Source: Diplodia intermedia (Eukaryota; Ascomycota; Dothideomycetes; Botryosphaeriales; Botryosphaeriaceae). Taken from it: a stretch of 64,000 nucleotides of DNA. The stretch lies in assembly GCA_021495925.1 (NCBI GenBank), contig JAKEKT010000044.1:186001-250000 (forward strand), given 5' to 3'. The notes under the pieces are model-generated. The model was given only the letters and a program-made list of their open reading frames with translations, had not been told where the DNA came from and did not search any database. Positions 35,492-45,736 of this stretch are shown here, in pieces (position 1 is the stretch's first letter; every line of letters starts with the position of its first letter). The translations under genes and the position numbers were made by a program.

Positions 35492-36677
35492 GCCGTTGTT
35501 GGGCATTAAGCGAGATATACGGAAAACGGATACATTTGGGCGGAGTTTTAGAGGATAGACTTAGGTGAGGCGCTTGTGTTGTTAATATCCCTGTACATGA
35601 TGTATTGTCTGAGTATGGCATTCGAAAACTTGTTCTTTATGTTTGATTTCTAAGAGGTTATCTTGCGAGGAGCGGGGAATATCCATTTCTATACCGTCTC
35701 CCGCCGTGTGTACCTTGTGCCGTGTCCTGCAAGCACTTGGCATTTGACCTCATTACCTGGTACATTCTTCTACCCGTATCAGTCTCCACGAGCTTTGCCC
35801 AGGGGAATGTAGAGGAGGACTTTTCAGATGTCACGATTTGGAGTCCGATGAGATCGTCGTGATTGGGTAACTTCTCGTGAAGTTCGGTTTTGATGAAGGC
35901 CCGATTATTGTCGGCATTCTCCCTTTCCATCACTAACTCAGAGCAATCTTGGGTAGGAATCTAGGGATAATGGCGACTGGAAAAGCAAACGCGTAGTCTG
36001 TCGACACCCTCGTAAGCTTAACGCATGAGGTTCGTGAGGAATTCCACCACAGTGATGTCATCGATAAAAGTAATGGTTGGTCTATAATCTGGCGCTGTGA
36101 GAGCTCCTTTTAGACATTGCTTTAAGCTCTTGCTCGAACTAAGAGATATCCCCTGTTCTTTTCCTCGCGTCTTTTCCTGGAAAGTCCACGAGAGCGCTTT
36201 CTAAGCACCCAGATCTTAATCAAGCAACTGACGAAAGATAGATCTATAAAGGCCCAATGGTGTTTCTCGAGAATCTCCCCACGAGTATGAAAGAAGAAGC
36301 TAATGACGGCGGTAGAGGTACTCGCAAAGCTTTACTCGACGTAATGCATAGTTTCCGGCATCAAGGTCGAGTTCCCGGTTCCGGGCTTTCCTTTCACCCA
36401 AAGAAGGCTATCGAGGGAGAGCGGCATATCTCATTATAGTATTACCCTAAATCGAAAAACCAGGCACATATATAACGAAGTGCTTGCTCCGTATTATTCC
36501 GGCGGGAGTCCTGGCCGGGGTACTCAACTGTTTTAAACAAATCTACTTCATTCTTTAGTTCTATGTTGTTGTTACAGTAGTAGAGCCATCACATCTCACC
36601 TTCTTGCGCGTTCAAGATAGTTGGTTTATACATCGGAAACTACATGAATATCTATCGAGTTCGTAGTTGATCTTCTT
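35492..36677. other. AT-rich gene-free stretch
   Basis: Short frames full of stops and an abundance of TA-rich words suggest decayed DNA, possibly affected by repeat-induced point mutation. No gene seen. Confidence 0.5.
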
Positions 36678-38012
36678 TTACCGACCGTAAGATACGTCCG
36701 GAGTGACTTTTGTTAGGTCTCCCAGTATCGACTTGTATACGGTGTCGTTAACACCCTACAATTTGACTATTTCGGAATGGTTCTTCTGGATCCCACGCAC
36801 ATGGTGGCGGCCAGTATCAGAAGGAACCCCATTTGTTGCCGATCCTTGCTTAACCAGTTTCGGTATTCACCTGTCATCTTCCATTGGCCTGTTTCGATTT
36901 ACAAACAGTCAGAAATTCACATCTTAGAAGACGCGGAGTTGCAGTTACGTACCTTTTTCCGGCGTAGGCGTTATTTTCGTTTCGTAGTACCAGAACGCCA
37001 AGAAGCGATATTCCTCGAACACCCGACGGAAATCAATCGTTTGTGTACGGAGTACCCCGGAAGATCGGTCAAGGGTTTTAATGAGGTGGTCATTTGGTTG
37101 ATCCTTGACCATGAGTTCCAGGGCCTCGTTGTCCAAGCCTTCGCTCGGAGCACAAAAGAACAGCAGCGCTGAGATGCTGTTGAGCGTAGCTGCTGCATCA
37201 CGAGAGAAAGCCTCTTTTCCATCCCTTGCGATCTCCTCCATCTGAATGATTGCCTGCAACCAATTCGCGTCAATATAGATGGATGCGTTCATGCGAAAGA
37301 AACTGACTTGCTTCTTTCACGATAATCCCACCGAGGCTATGTCCAAGGAGTATGAGTTGCCTTGACCCGGAACGAATGTTGCTCATGTGGTTCCTAAACT
37401 TAAGGGAAAGATCAAGGATTTCATGAAAAGATTTGCTGTTGATAAGCTTTGAATCATAGCCGTAGACAAAAATCCGAGCTTGCGGGAAGTCCTTGGGTAG
37501 AGCGTCTCGAAGCCACATGAAGCTACTTGCGCCCCGTTCCTTAAAGGAGCCGAAAGCATGGCCATTCAAGCCAGATAATGCGATGATGCTGCCCACTGTT
37601 ATTTCTGATGGCCGCGTGGAACGCATATGCGCAGTACTCACTCTACGGTGCACTCGGAATCGGGTGTGGATTGGAATGGCGTGAACCCAAAGAAATCCAG
37701 ATCGAGCGTCAACGATACCGACTCGTGGTCGATTCCTTTGAAGGCAGCTGTCTAAGTGCGCGTCAGTGGGTCGAGGAAGGACGGTGATTGTTTGAATGTC
37801 AGAGTAGCAACTCTCTTTTCACCATCGGATGGGTCCGTAGCAAGGGAATGGAGCTCAAGGGGGACATCGTGTCCTGAATTCCAGGCTTGTCCAACCATCT
37901 GAGCAACATGTTGCTGCGATGTTGCTTGTTTAAAGACAGATTTGGGAATGCCCTGCAGACGAAAGGGAAAGGAATCTGTAGCATTGCCTGCAGACTTACT
38001 CTTGGGGGCCAT
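36678..38012 (-). pseudogene. Decayed SERAC1-like alpha/beta-hydrolase (NLR-type N-terminus)
   Basis: Pieces in order: FPFRLQGIPKSVFKQA and ATLTFKQSPSFLDPL; then DFFGFTPFQSTPDSECTVE; after an intron IIALSGLNGHAFGSFKERG, FMWLRDALPKDFPQARI and YGYDSKL; LLGHSLGGIIVKEA with the nucleophile Ser; ALLFFCAPSEGLDNEAL; ETKITPTPEK; and GQWKMTG. This is the hydrolase domain found alone or before NACHT modules in fungi. Damage: an in-frame TAG at 37754-37752, a phase mismatch at the intron after IIVKEA, a frame change near 36830 and a TAG at 36758-36756. GRHHVRGIQKNHSEIVKL and GDLTKVTPDVS follow in the shifted frame. No NACHT, TPR or ankyrin module follows; the sequence runs into AT-rich DNA. A functional truncated hydrolase is possible only if several breaks are misread introns. 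Confidence 0.65.
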
Positions 38013-38751
38013 CAAGGGAAAAATACTGGCTCCAAAAAGAACCACAAGGAGGTAGACCGAGAAAAGACTCCCACCGTATGAATGAAAAAAATTGGATGGA
38101 AGAGCTCTTTGAGCGAAATCAGTTGAACGAAACTTTTCTGAGTTTTCTCGCGGCGTAGCAAGGTATTTGAGGCTCTGAGTTAGCGCTTTGCGGCGTGGAC
38201 ATGCCAAACCTTCTACGGCGCTGCTGCCTGGGCCGGGCTCCTGATATCATCCAGCTCTGTTCGTGTACTATAGCTGATTGGTAACGTCTCGCAAATCGGG
38301 TGGGACTCGTCACAGGCAGCCGCTGGCCCACAATTCGTAACCTCGCCCATTTCAACCCCCACGAACCTTGGAATCCAACGCCGGTAGACATCTTCCTTTC
38401 AGCAGACATCGAAACGCCCATTCGGAAATCAGCGGGTGGAAGCTGAAATGCAGGAAGTGGAGAGAATTCTCGTACATACTGCACCACAGGACACTTACCA
38501 TCCGAACTGGAGAAGAATACGTGTGACGACATGGGTTGGTTTACGCGCCGAGACGAGTCATACGTAGATCAACGCCAGGGATATCCTATTCGTCAGTTTG
38601 ACCTGCATATAGTCTAAGACAAAGGTTGGAGATCAGAGAAGTGAGCATAAGAAATTTGCTAATTGTGGCGCTAACAGCCACGAGCAAAGACGACAGCCAT
38701 GATTCCGAAATTAAAAGACGCTCAAAGAGCACTGCAACAAACCATTCAACA
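38013..38751. other. Intergenic, 0.7 kb
   Basis: Upstream side of the hydrolase remnant. A long minus-strand frame at 38119-38532 has no family resemblance. Nothing else seen. Confidence 0.5.
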
Positions 38752-39418
38752 TCACAACGAAGCCGCTATCTTCTGGTCGTTACTCCCTTCCTTCAGGGAG
38801 TTCATGACATTGACAGCGTGATCCCACGCATTATGGGAGACACAACGCTCGAGCGCCTCAGCAAACGCCTCGGCTACATCACGTCAGCTCATCCCCCACA
38901 ACAATAACCATAAAGACACTTACGAGTCTGCGGCGGGCCCTGTTTGCCGTTGGGATCCCTTCCTCGGATCCTCGTCACCTCCTGGACCCAGTCCGCCCTC
39001 TCCTTCCGGCATTGCTCCCAGACGCGCAGTCGCTGCGGAACATCGGCAGCAGGGGTGCCGGCGGGAAGACAAGCGCCCAGCGCAGCGGCGTCTTCGACGG
39101 CCTGAGCAGCGCCCTGCCCCATGTCTGTGTCTCCCGTCAGCATGCGGCGAGCGTAAAGTCGACCAGGTCGTCTCTCACAGGGAAGGAACGGATGGGCGGC
39201 GTCGCCGATCAGGACGGCGCGGTCCTTGACGAAGCTGGGCAGAACCTCCATGTCCAGCAGATCCCAGAGCATGACGTCGTCGGCGGGCGCCTTGTCCAGC
39301 ATGCGCATGACGGGCTCGGAGAAGCCGTCGAAATGCTCAATCAGCTTGCCCTTGTTGGCCGACTGGTTGTACCCGGACAGCCCTACGAGAAAACGCATCA
39401 TCAGCGCCCTACACCGAG

Positions 39419-39452
<34 letters not shown>

Positions 39453-40493
39453 AAGAGAGAGACAAAACACAGACATACCCCTCTCCACCCTCCCCACCTC
39501 GGCCGTCGGCACAAACGCAATCGCATTCATGACGCGCCCCTCGCTGCACGGATAAAACACGATGCGCCTGAACTCGCCGTTGCGGCCCTCGCCGCCGACC
39601 TGCACGCACGCGCCCTCCTCCTCGGCGAAGATCTTGGTCGCGTCGTCGGCCAGCAGCGCCGCCGTCGGCGCCAGCCAGCGGAAGCCGCACTTCCCCGAGG
39701 TGAACAGCGGGACGTGGCGGCCGGTGATGGCGCTGCGCGCGCGCGAGTGGATGCCGTCGGCGGCGACGACGAGGTCGGCGGAGAGCGTGGTGCTGCCGGT
39801 GCCGTTGCCATCGGAGGAGGAGGCGAAGGTGATGGTCGCGGTCGAGGGCGAGATGGAGGCGACGGGGCGCGACGTGTGCAGGGTTGCCGGCGGCCCCGGG
39901 TTGGAGGGGGAGGTGGGGCAGAGGGCGGCGTGTTTGAGGGCGGTGTGCAGGTCGACGCGGTGCACGAGGTAGTATTCCTGTCGGCGGTTTTCGCGCGAGG
40001 GTTAGCCGGGTGGTGGGGGGTTGATGGATGTGGCAGGGGTTGATGGCCCCCCCGGTTTCGTGGCTCACGGCTTGCCAGTGCTTGCGCTCCTCGTCGTGGT
40101 GCTTGCTGAAGAGGGCGACGGCGTTTTTGTCGCGGAAGGTGATCTGTGGTGGGGTTTTTGTTAATGTTGCGCGGAGGGTGTGTTGGTTGGTGGTTGTAGA
40201 CTGACACTCTCGTTGACGGTGGCGCCGAATGTCTCCGGGTAGATTCCCATGCGGTTGAGCAGGGCGGTGCAGTTGGGCGCGCAGTGCACGGCTGCGCCTA
40301 CTTCGCTGGCCAGCCGGGACTTTTCGAAGATCTGGGCACGGGAGCGGGGTGTGAGCTCATCATTCTCTTTTTGATGGACGGCAAGTGAGCACACCTCGAC
40401 GTGGTGGCCCTGCTGCCGGAGCGCAATGGCGGCGGAGAGGCCGCCAATGCCCGCCCCGACGACGAAGACTTTCAATGGTGTCGCTTCAGACAT
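38752..40493 (-). CDS. FAD-dependent monooxygenase, salicylate hydroxylase-like
   Basis: Seven exons (40493-40395, 40331-40206, 40143-40069, 39977-39479, 39382-39179, 39124-38924, 38873-38752) sum to 1326 bases, or 441 residues. VVGAGIGGLSAAIAL (residues 12-26) is the FAD ADP-binding motif, LVVAADGIHSRAR the DG motif and VLIGDAAHPFLPY the GD motif, followed by GQGAAQAVEDAAALG. The family hydroxylates aromatic or polyketide substrates with NAD(P)H and oxygen; the substrate is not readable. The first exon is set by the glycine-rich motif. The last exon, EAFAEALERC...KIAASL, rests on a good donor and acceptor; without it the protein would end 13 codons after the ACT C|GTAAGT donor. Intron 4 carries a CA/GA microsatellite and is free of stops, so mis-splicing could go unnoticed in annotation. 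Confidence 0.9.
39419..39463. repeat. CA/GA compound microsatellite
   Basis: About eight CA units followed by about thirteen GA units with one interruption, inside the fourth intron of the FAD monooxygenase gene. Confidence 0.95.
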
Positions 40494-41332
40494 TGCTCGT
40501 TGAAAGAGGCGGGAAATGTCGTGCATGATGGTGTCAGGGCCCGTTCATGTTTATATCTGCGGAGCCGGGCTGCTGCATGCATGCTAAGCGCTAGCCAAAC
40601 CACGCTTCGGAGCCCCCCACACGCCGACGACAGAACGGCTCCACGACAGTGCTGAGGTGAGGTGGTCCCGTCCTTCGGCATCTATTGTGATTGGTCGTAC
40701 ACATGGTGGACAACAATAAAGATGGTGATGAGAGCATGCTTGGTCGAGACGGAAATAGGTGTGAATGGAGAGCTGTGATTGGTCAGGATGAAAGGCGAGA
40801 TAGCGGGTAGGTGGGCGGATACCAATGCAAGATGGAAGAGTCGCCGCAAACATGTTTGTGCTGGAGAGCTAGAGAGCCTCGGGGCAGGCATCAAGGCCGA
40901 CTAAGAGTGGTCAGGTGAGTAGATGGTATATGTACTACTCCAACTCCAAGATGCTGTATCATCGAGGGGGCGTACGGTATATAAAACTGCAGTAGCGCAC
41001 GCATTGACGGCTGTAAAGACAGCAAAACGCGGCGCTGACGTCGCGGAACACGGTGAGCATGAAGTGGGCCGTGAGATCGGATCGGAAAGATGGGCAAAGG
41101 GATGCAGAGGGAGCATCGGCGATGGTCGAGGCCTCGGACCACTGGCACGCGCACGGAGTCGGTTCCGCTGGTGGGCCTGAGTTGAGGCTCATCGCGATCA
41201 AGAAATACTTTGGCCTGGCTCTCGCTCGAACAGCACACAACCACCACCCGCACCGCCCGCGCCTCTGCCCTCACCGCTGACTATGCTCGGCCGGCCCGTC
41301 GACCTGCGAACAACGAACACCCGGTGCGAAGG
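40494..41332. other. Intergenic, 0.84 kb
   Basis: Divergent promoter region between the FAD monooxygenase and the next plus-strand gene. No coding feature seen. Confidence 0.6.
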
Positions 41333-42755
41333 ATGAAGCGCACGACGCGCGAGGGAGATGTAGATGTTGACGAGCTGAAGCGGCGGCGGCAGACGTCGCC
41401 GTTGAAAGAGAAGGGCAGCCCGGAGCCGCTGCGGGAGAAGTCGACGGAGCGCGTGTCGTGGTGGCTCCAGAGCCTGCCGCAGAGCCCGCGTTCGCTGGCG
41501 TCGCCCGACGCCGTTGACCAACCCGCCGAACCTGCGTCGGCCCGCTCCCAGGACCCCTCAGGCTCCTTCCACTCGGACGGCTCGTCGGCCTCGCTGTGCC
41601 CCGACAAGCTCGTCGCCCACCAATACCGCGTCCAGGTGCTCGCCCGCCTCAACATCGCCGTCGACGCTGATGCCGACGAACACGTACGCCACTGCCTGCT
41701 GCCGCCACCGCCCGCGGGCGGGCTGGACGAGGAGCGCACCGCCGCCGCCGCCCGCGAGCTGTACGAGGGCGCCCGCGCGCTGCTGGAACGCCCGACGGCC
41801 AGCGGCGACGAGTGGACGGCGCTGCTCAGCCAGGCGCTGCACTGCCTGATGCGCGGCGTGCCTGGCCGCCTGTGCTGCGTGCCCAACAGAGGTACGTTGG
41901 CTCCGACTTTCCCGCGCCGTGAGGCTGACCGCCCGTGATGGAGCAGCCTGGCAGCCGTCGCTCAAGCCCGTCACGCTCCTCCACCACATCGGGCCTCCGA
42001 GCCCGCAGAAGCGCAACAGCGCGCCCGTGGTTCCCGCCCAAGCCCAGGGCTACCCGACGCCCGACCACACCAACTCGCCCGCGCAACCCCACCCGCCGCC
42101 CGCCCTGCTGGCAAACCGCACCGAGCCGCCGCCCTCGTCGGTCCCCGTGCTGCGCCTTGAGCCCGCTCCGCCCCGCTTGCAGCCCAAAACACCGCGTCCC
42201 GATCTCTCCATAGGCCTCAGCGACAGCGATGCGGCCTGGAAGGACGACGAGGAGTGCTGGACGCGCCCAGGCTTGCGAGGCAGAGACGTGAAGGAGATAC
42301 TCGCCGACATGCAGCATGCCGCGCACCAAGAATCCGTGACGCTCACCACAGACCCCTGCACCGCCTCGCCCAGCGGCCTGCGCTTCCCTTTCCTGACGGT
42401 CGAGGCCAAGTCGGCCGACAGCGCCACCATCGCCGATGCCGAGAACCTGGCCGCCGTGTCTGCCGCCTGCGCCTTGCGCATCCTTGGAGACCTGTCCAAA
42501 GCCGAGACCGCCGCTTCGAAGCTGCGCACTTTCTCCCTCACCACCGAAGGCCCCGTGCATGTCCTGTGGGCCCATATTCCCGCCGGCAAGGGCTCCCACA
42601 TGATCTGGCTCGGCGCCTATCGCATCACCCATCGTGCATCCGCCGAGGACCTGGTCCGCAAGCTTGCCCTCGTTCTGCATTGGGGCGCTGGCGACTTCGC
42701 CGACTGGGTGAAACGCCAGTGCGTCCAGTTTATCGACCGAATATTGAATGCTTGA
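41333..42755 (+). CDS. Conserved fungal protein, possible DUF7924 (nuclease-like fold)
   Basis: Exons 41333-41891 and 41947-42755 give 455 residues. The first ~75 residues are basic and disordered (MKRTTREGDVDVDELKRRR), as in nuclear proteins. Near the end, GLRFPFLTVEAKSADSATI and AENLAAVSAACALRIL match the look of the fungal DUF7924 region, where an acidic residue followed by E-x-K recalls PD-(D/E)xK nuclease folds. GPVHVLWAHIPAGKG and MIWLGAYRIT would be the next core strands. The centre (residues ~190-270) is Pro-rich linker. The start is the first ATG in the frame. The family is unclassified as far as I know and the catalytic idea is inference. The gene is GC-rich and intact. Confidence 0.8.
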
Positions 42756-43209
42756 ATGTGCCCTTCTCCAGCTTCGCAACGTGAACGAAAAAACTCACTC
42801 AGACATGCCATCTTCATCTTGTGCCTAAAAGCTGGGCTCCAAGGAAAATGACGTAGTGCGGGGCCGCGTTTCCCGTGACATTACTTATCCATTGCGCGCC
42901 GGGGCTAACAGCAATCAATTTATCAAGTGCTTGCAACTTCTCCACCTCCACAACTGTGATGAAGCTCCGCAATGCTTCTACCAGTACTCAGACTTTCCGC
43001 CAACCTGAAGCGGGCTGGCTGCGTCCTTGACTAAGCTGATGAAGTTACCAGTGCGTCATGCATCGTTCGATTGATCGAGCCACGGGGGCCCGTGAAAGCG
43101 CCATGCGCCATTTTCCATTTACATAACATCTCGAACTGTATCATATTTACATAACAGCACGGGGGTAACCCAGTCCTTTTCTATACATCTCTACTTCCTA
43201 CCACCACAC
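42756..43209. other. Intergenic between convergent genes
   Basis: The 454 bases between two converging 3' ends. No gene, repeat or RNA feature seen. Confidence 0.6.
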
Positions 43210-44760
43210 CTACTGCGCCGTCGGCGCCAGCGCCTCCCACTCTTTCACACCCACCCCGCCAAACACCCCACCACTCCCCGACGCCTTCAACACCGCCCTG
43301 ATAGCCGTCGTGCTGACCTGCTCAAAGCCCACCTCCTCTGGGTCATCCGTCACCTCGACCGGATACGCCGACGCATTCACGACGTGCTCCCACGCGCCCT
43401 CTGCCGTCTTATACTCGACATACCACGCCTTCGGTGGCGGCACGCCCACACTCGAGCCGGCCTCCTGGTCCGCAAAAAACGCCATGCGCACCCCGTTCAA
43501 CGCCACCGTCTCATTCCACGTGTAGACGAGCGTACTCTCCTCGGGCGACGCATCCCCATCATACGACGCCCAGTAATCCGGCGGCAGCGGCGTCGCGGGA
43601 ATCTTCCCGTCATGCAGCGACTCGACCCAGTACTGTATCGGCGTCCCACCGACCGAGCTCGCCCGGGCCTTCGGCGCGACATTCCTCGAGGGTGCGGCGT
43701 CCGGCTGCGGCCTCTTGGTCTGCACCACCCTGTTAATCGCCGGCGGCGCGACGCTGTCGTCCCACGTCAAGCGGTCCAGGGCCACGCTGCGGCGGAAGTG
43801 GCCGCCGCCCGCGGCATCGGCCGTGTGGTAGGCCAGATACCACTCGCCGGCCAGCTCGACGGCGCCCGGGTGCGACGTGGTGCTGGACACGACGCCGAGC
43901 ACGACGCCGCCGAAGGTCCACGGCCCGAGCGGCGACGCGGCGTGGCCGTAGGCGATACACGCGTGGTAGCTCGTCGGCGTGCACGGCGAGTCGGCGCCCG
44001 CGTTGTTGGCCGCGTACAGCATGTAGTACGTCCCCTTGCGCTTCATCAGCCAGGGCGCTTCGAAAAACCCCATCAGCGTGTCGACGGCGACCGCGTCGCC
44101 CACGGGCGTCGTCATGTCGGCCGCCAGCTCGTGGCCGCGCAGCTGCCCGAAGGTGCCGTAGTAGGCGTACACCCTCCCGTCGTCGTCGACCAGCACGGTG
44201 GGGTCGATGTTCTGGATCGCGTTGCCGGGCGCGGGGACGGATTGCGAGAAGACGGGCCCGGCCGGGTGCGCGTCGGTCCACGGGCCGAGCGGGGAGTGAT
44301 CAGACACGGCGACGCCGATGCCGAAGGCGTCCGCCGCCGAGGTGTTGGCCTGCGTCACGGGCGCGTACAGGTAGAACCGCCCGCCCTGACCCGGCCCCCC
44401 GCGCACGATCTGCGCCGCGTACGCCGTGCCGGCGGCCGCCCACGCGAAGATCTCGTGCGGCCGCGCGATCGCCGGGTGCAGCGTCCATTCGGAGCTCCCG
44501 CCGCCCGGGTTGGGCGCGTCGGTCGCGAAGATTTCCCATTCGTTGATGGCGAAGCCGTTTTGGTCGGCCGCCGCCGCGTCGCGCCCCGCGATGATGTAGA
44601 GCGTGTCGTTCACGACGAGCGGCGCCGGGTCCGCCGAGTAGTAGCTGCCGTCGGCCAGGATCGGGTTGCCGCTGGACTGGAAGGTGATGGCGTCGCTGTT
44701 GCCGAGGGCGGCCGCGGCGCCCTGCAGCAGGAGCAGGGAGAGTTGGATGGCCGCGGACAT
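43210..44760 (-). CDS. Secreted glycoside hydrolase family 43
   Basis: A single exon of 516 residues. The signal peptide is MSAAIQLSLLLLQGAAAALG. The five-bladed GH43 domain shows the catalytic triad in place: Asp44 in SADPAPLVV (general base), Asp186 in NIDPTVLVDDDG (pKa modulator) and Glu234 in FFEAPWLMKRKGTYYML (general acid). SHPGAVELAGEWYLAYHT marks the last blade. Residues ~355-516 form a second domain with aromatic-rich strands (YWASYDG, AWYVEYKTAEGAWEHV) that looks like a carbohydrate-binding beta-sandwich. The enzyme would release arabinose or xylose from plant cell-wall hemicellulose or pectin outside the cell. Three N-glycosylation sites are visible. The exact specificity within GH43 cannot be decided here. 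Confidence 0.92.
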   Translation of the reverse strand: MSAAIQLSLLLLQGAAAALGNSDAITFQSSGNPILADGSYYSADPAPLVVNDTLYIIAGRDAAAADQNGFAINEWEIFATDAPNPGGGSSEWTLHPAIARPHEIFAWAAAGTAYAAQIVRGGPGQGGRFYLYAPVTQANTSAADAFGIGVAVSDHSPLGPWTDAHPAGPVFSQSVPAPGNAIQNIDPTVLVDDDGRVYAYYGTFGQLRGHELAADMTTPVGDAVAVDTLMGFFEAPWLMKRKGTYYMLYAANNAGADSPCTPTSYHACIAYGHAASPLGPWTFGGVVLGVVSSTTSHPGAVELAGEWYLAYHTADAAGGGHFRRSVALDRLTWDDSVAPPAINRVVQTKRPQPDAAPSRNVAPKARASSVGGTPIQYWVESLHDGKIPATPLPPDYWASYDGDASPEESTLVYTWNETVALNGVRMAFFADQEAGSSVGVPPPKAWYVEYKTAEGAWEHVVNASAYPVEVTDDPEEVGFEQVSTTAIRAVLKASGSGGVFGGVGVKEWEALAPTAQ

Positions 44761-45292
44761 TTTTTTTGGGGGGGCGAATTGGACGAAGGAGGGACTGGTG
44801 CGGTTGTTTGGAACTCCGTTTCTTAAGATGTTCGTGGGGACGGAACAATCGTCCCACCCCCCTTCGTATCCTGCTTGCCGTGTCTCGCCTTAATTGTCTC
44901 CCCCATGCACCCACCGTGTCAGTTTGGAGGGATGATCGACGGCGCCGGGGGGGAGCTCTGCGTTCGCTTCGGGAGCGGGATTCCCTGCATCACCACCGCC
45001 GCTTCTTTATCACTCCACAAGCGACTCCTGTTTTCCTTCGGCATGACGAATAGAGAAATAAAAACTCGTGTACGGGCGCTTGGCGCGGAGAATTCTAATC
45101 ACATTGGAGTTTAGATCAGCGACGGCGCGCAGTAAGGTGTGGACGGTCTTTGGTGGTCCTTGTCCTGATCGAGAAGGTAGTATGCGGCCCACCGGAGCTT
45201 AGGGTTAAGAAACCCATCATGGAGTTCTTTCTATTTACTGGAACTGCACAGTATCTATCTCTGGAGTCCGTGGCTTGCAGGAACGCTGTGAG
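44761..45292. other. Intergenic, promoter side of GH43 gene
   Basis: A run of eight T and G-rich sequence directly upstream of the start codon is the reverse of a C/A-rich leader. No other feature seen. Confidence 0.6.
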
Positions 45293-45736
45293 CTACAACG
45301 ATTTCCAATTCCAAGCTTTAAATGTCAGAAAAGCTGTTCTGCACCTCCACTGCCATGTTCGCGCACCTGCAAGTCTGTGAGCTTCCCCTCCCACCTCTAC
45401 ATCCACCCCAGACTCTTTGCCCCCGAGCCCCGTCCTCCCACCGCCCTTCGCTAACGACGTCCTCAGCAGCACCTCGCTCAGCGGACCCGACACAATACTC
45501 CCAATCCCGCGGCCCGCAGTCAGTAAACCAAACGCCGGGCCCGTCTCCAACACCACGACGTCTCCCTCCTCATCCCTTTCCCTCCTCGCCCTCGCCCTTG
45601 CCGCCGTCTCCACAAAATCCCGCACCACGCCCGGCCACGTCGACGCCGAAGGCGTACACCGACGGCACGCCGCCATCATCCCCACCAGACAAACCCCACA
45701 GCAAAGCATGTTGCCTACGTACAGTTCTTGCATCAT
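45293..45736 (-). pseudogene. Possible MFS (monocarboxylate-type) transporter relic
   Basis: The minus-strand frame contains GLLTAGRGIGSIVSGPLSE, a motif shape seen in the late helices of fungal monocarboxylate-type MFS permeases. It is preceded by a hydrophobic stretch with Cys (GNMLCCGVCLVGMMA). Nothing before or after continues the twelve-helix protein, and the flanks are AT-rich. It is a fragment at best; chance similarity is possible. Confidence 0.35.

Noticed and set aside
33911..35506. 531-codon minus-strand frame
   Set aside because: Antisense shadow of the P450; Val/Asp/Leu-rich antisense of GC-rich codons with no conserved motifs.
43384..44826. 480-codon plus-strand frame
   Set aside because: Antisense shadow of the GH43 gene; Arg/Val-rich, no domain.
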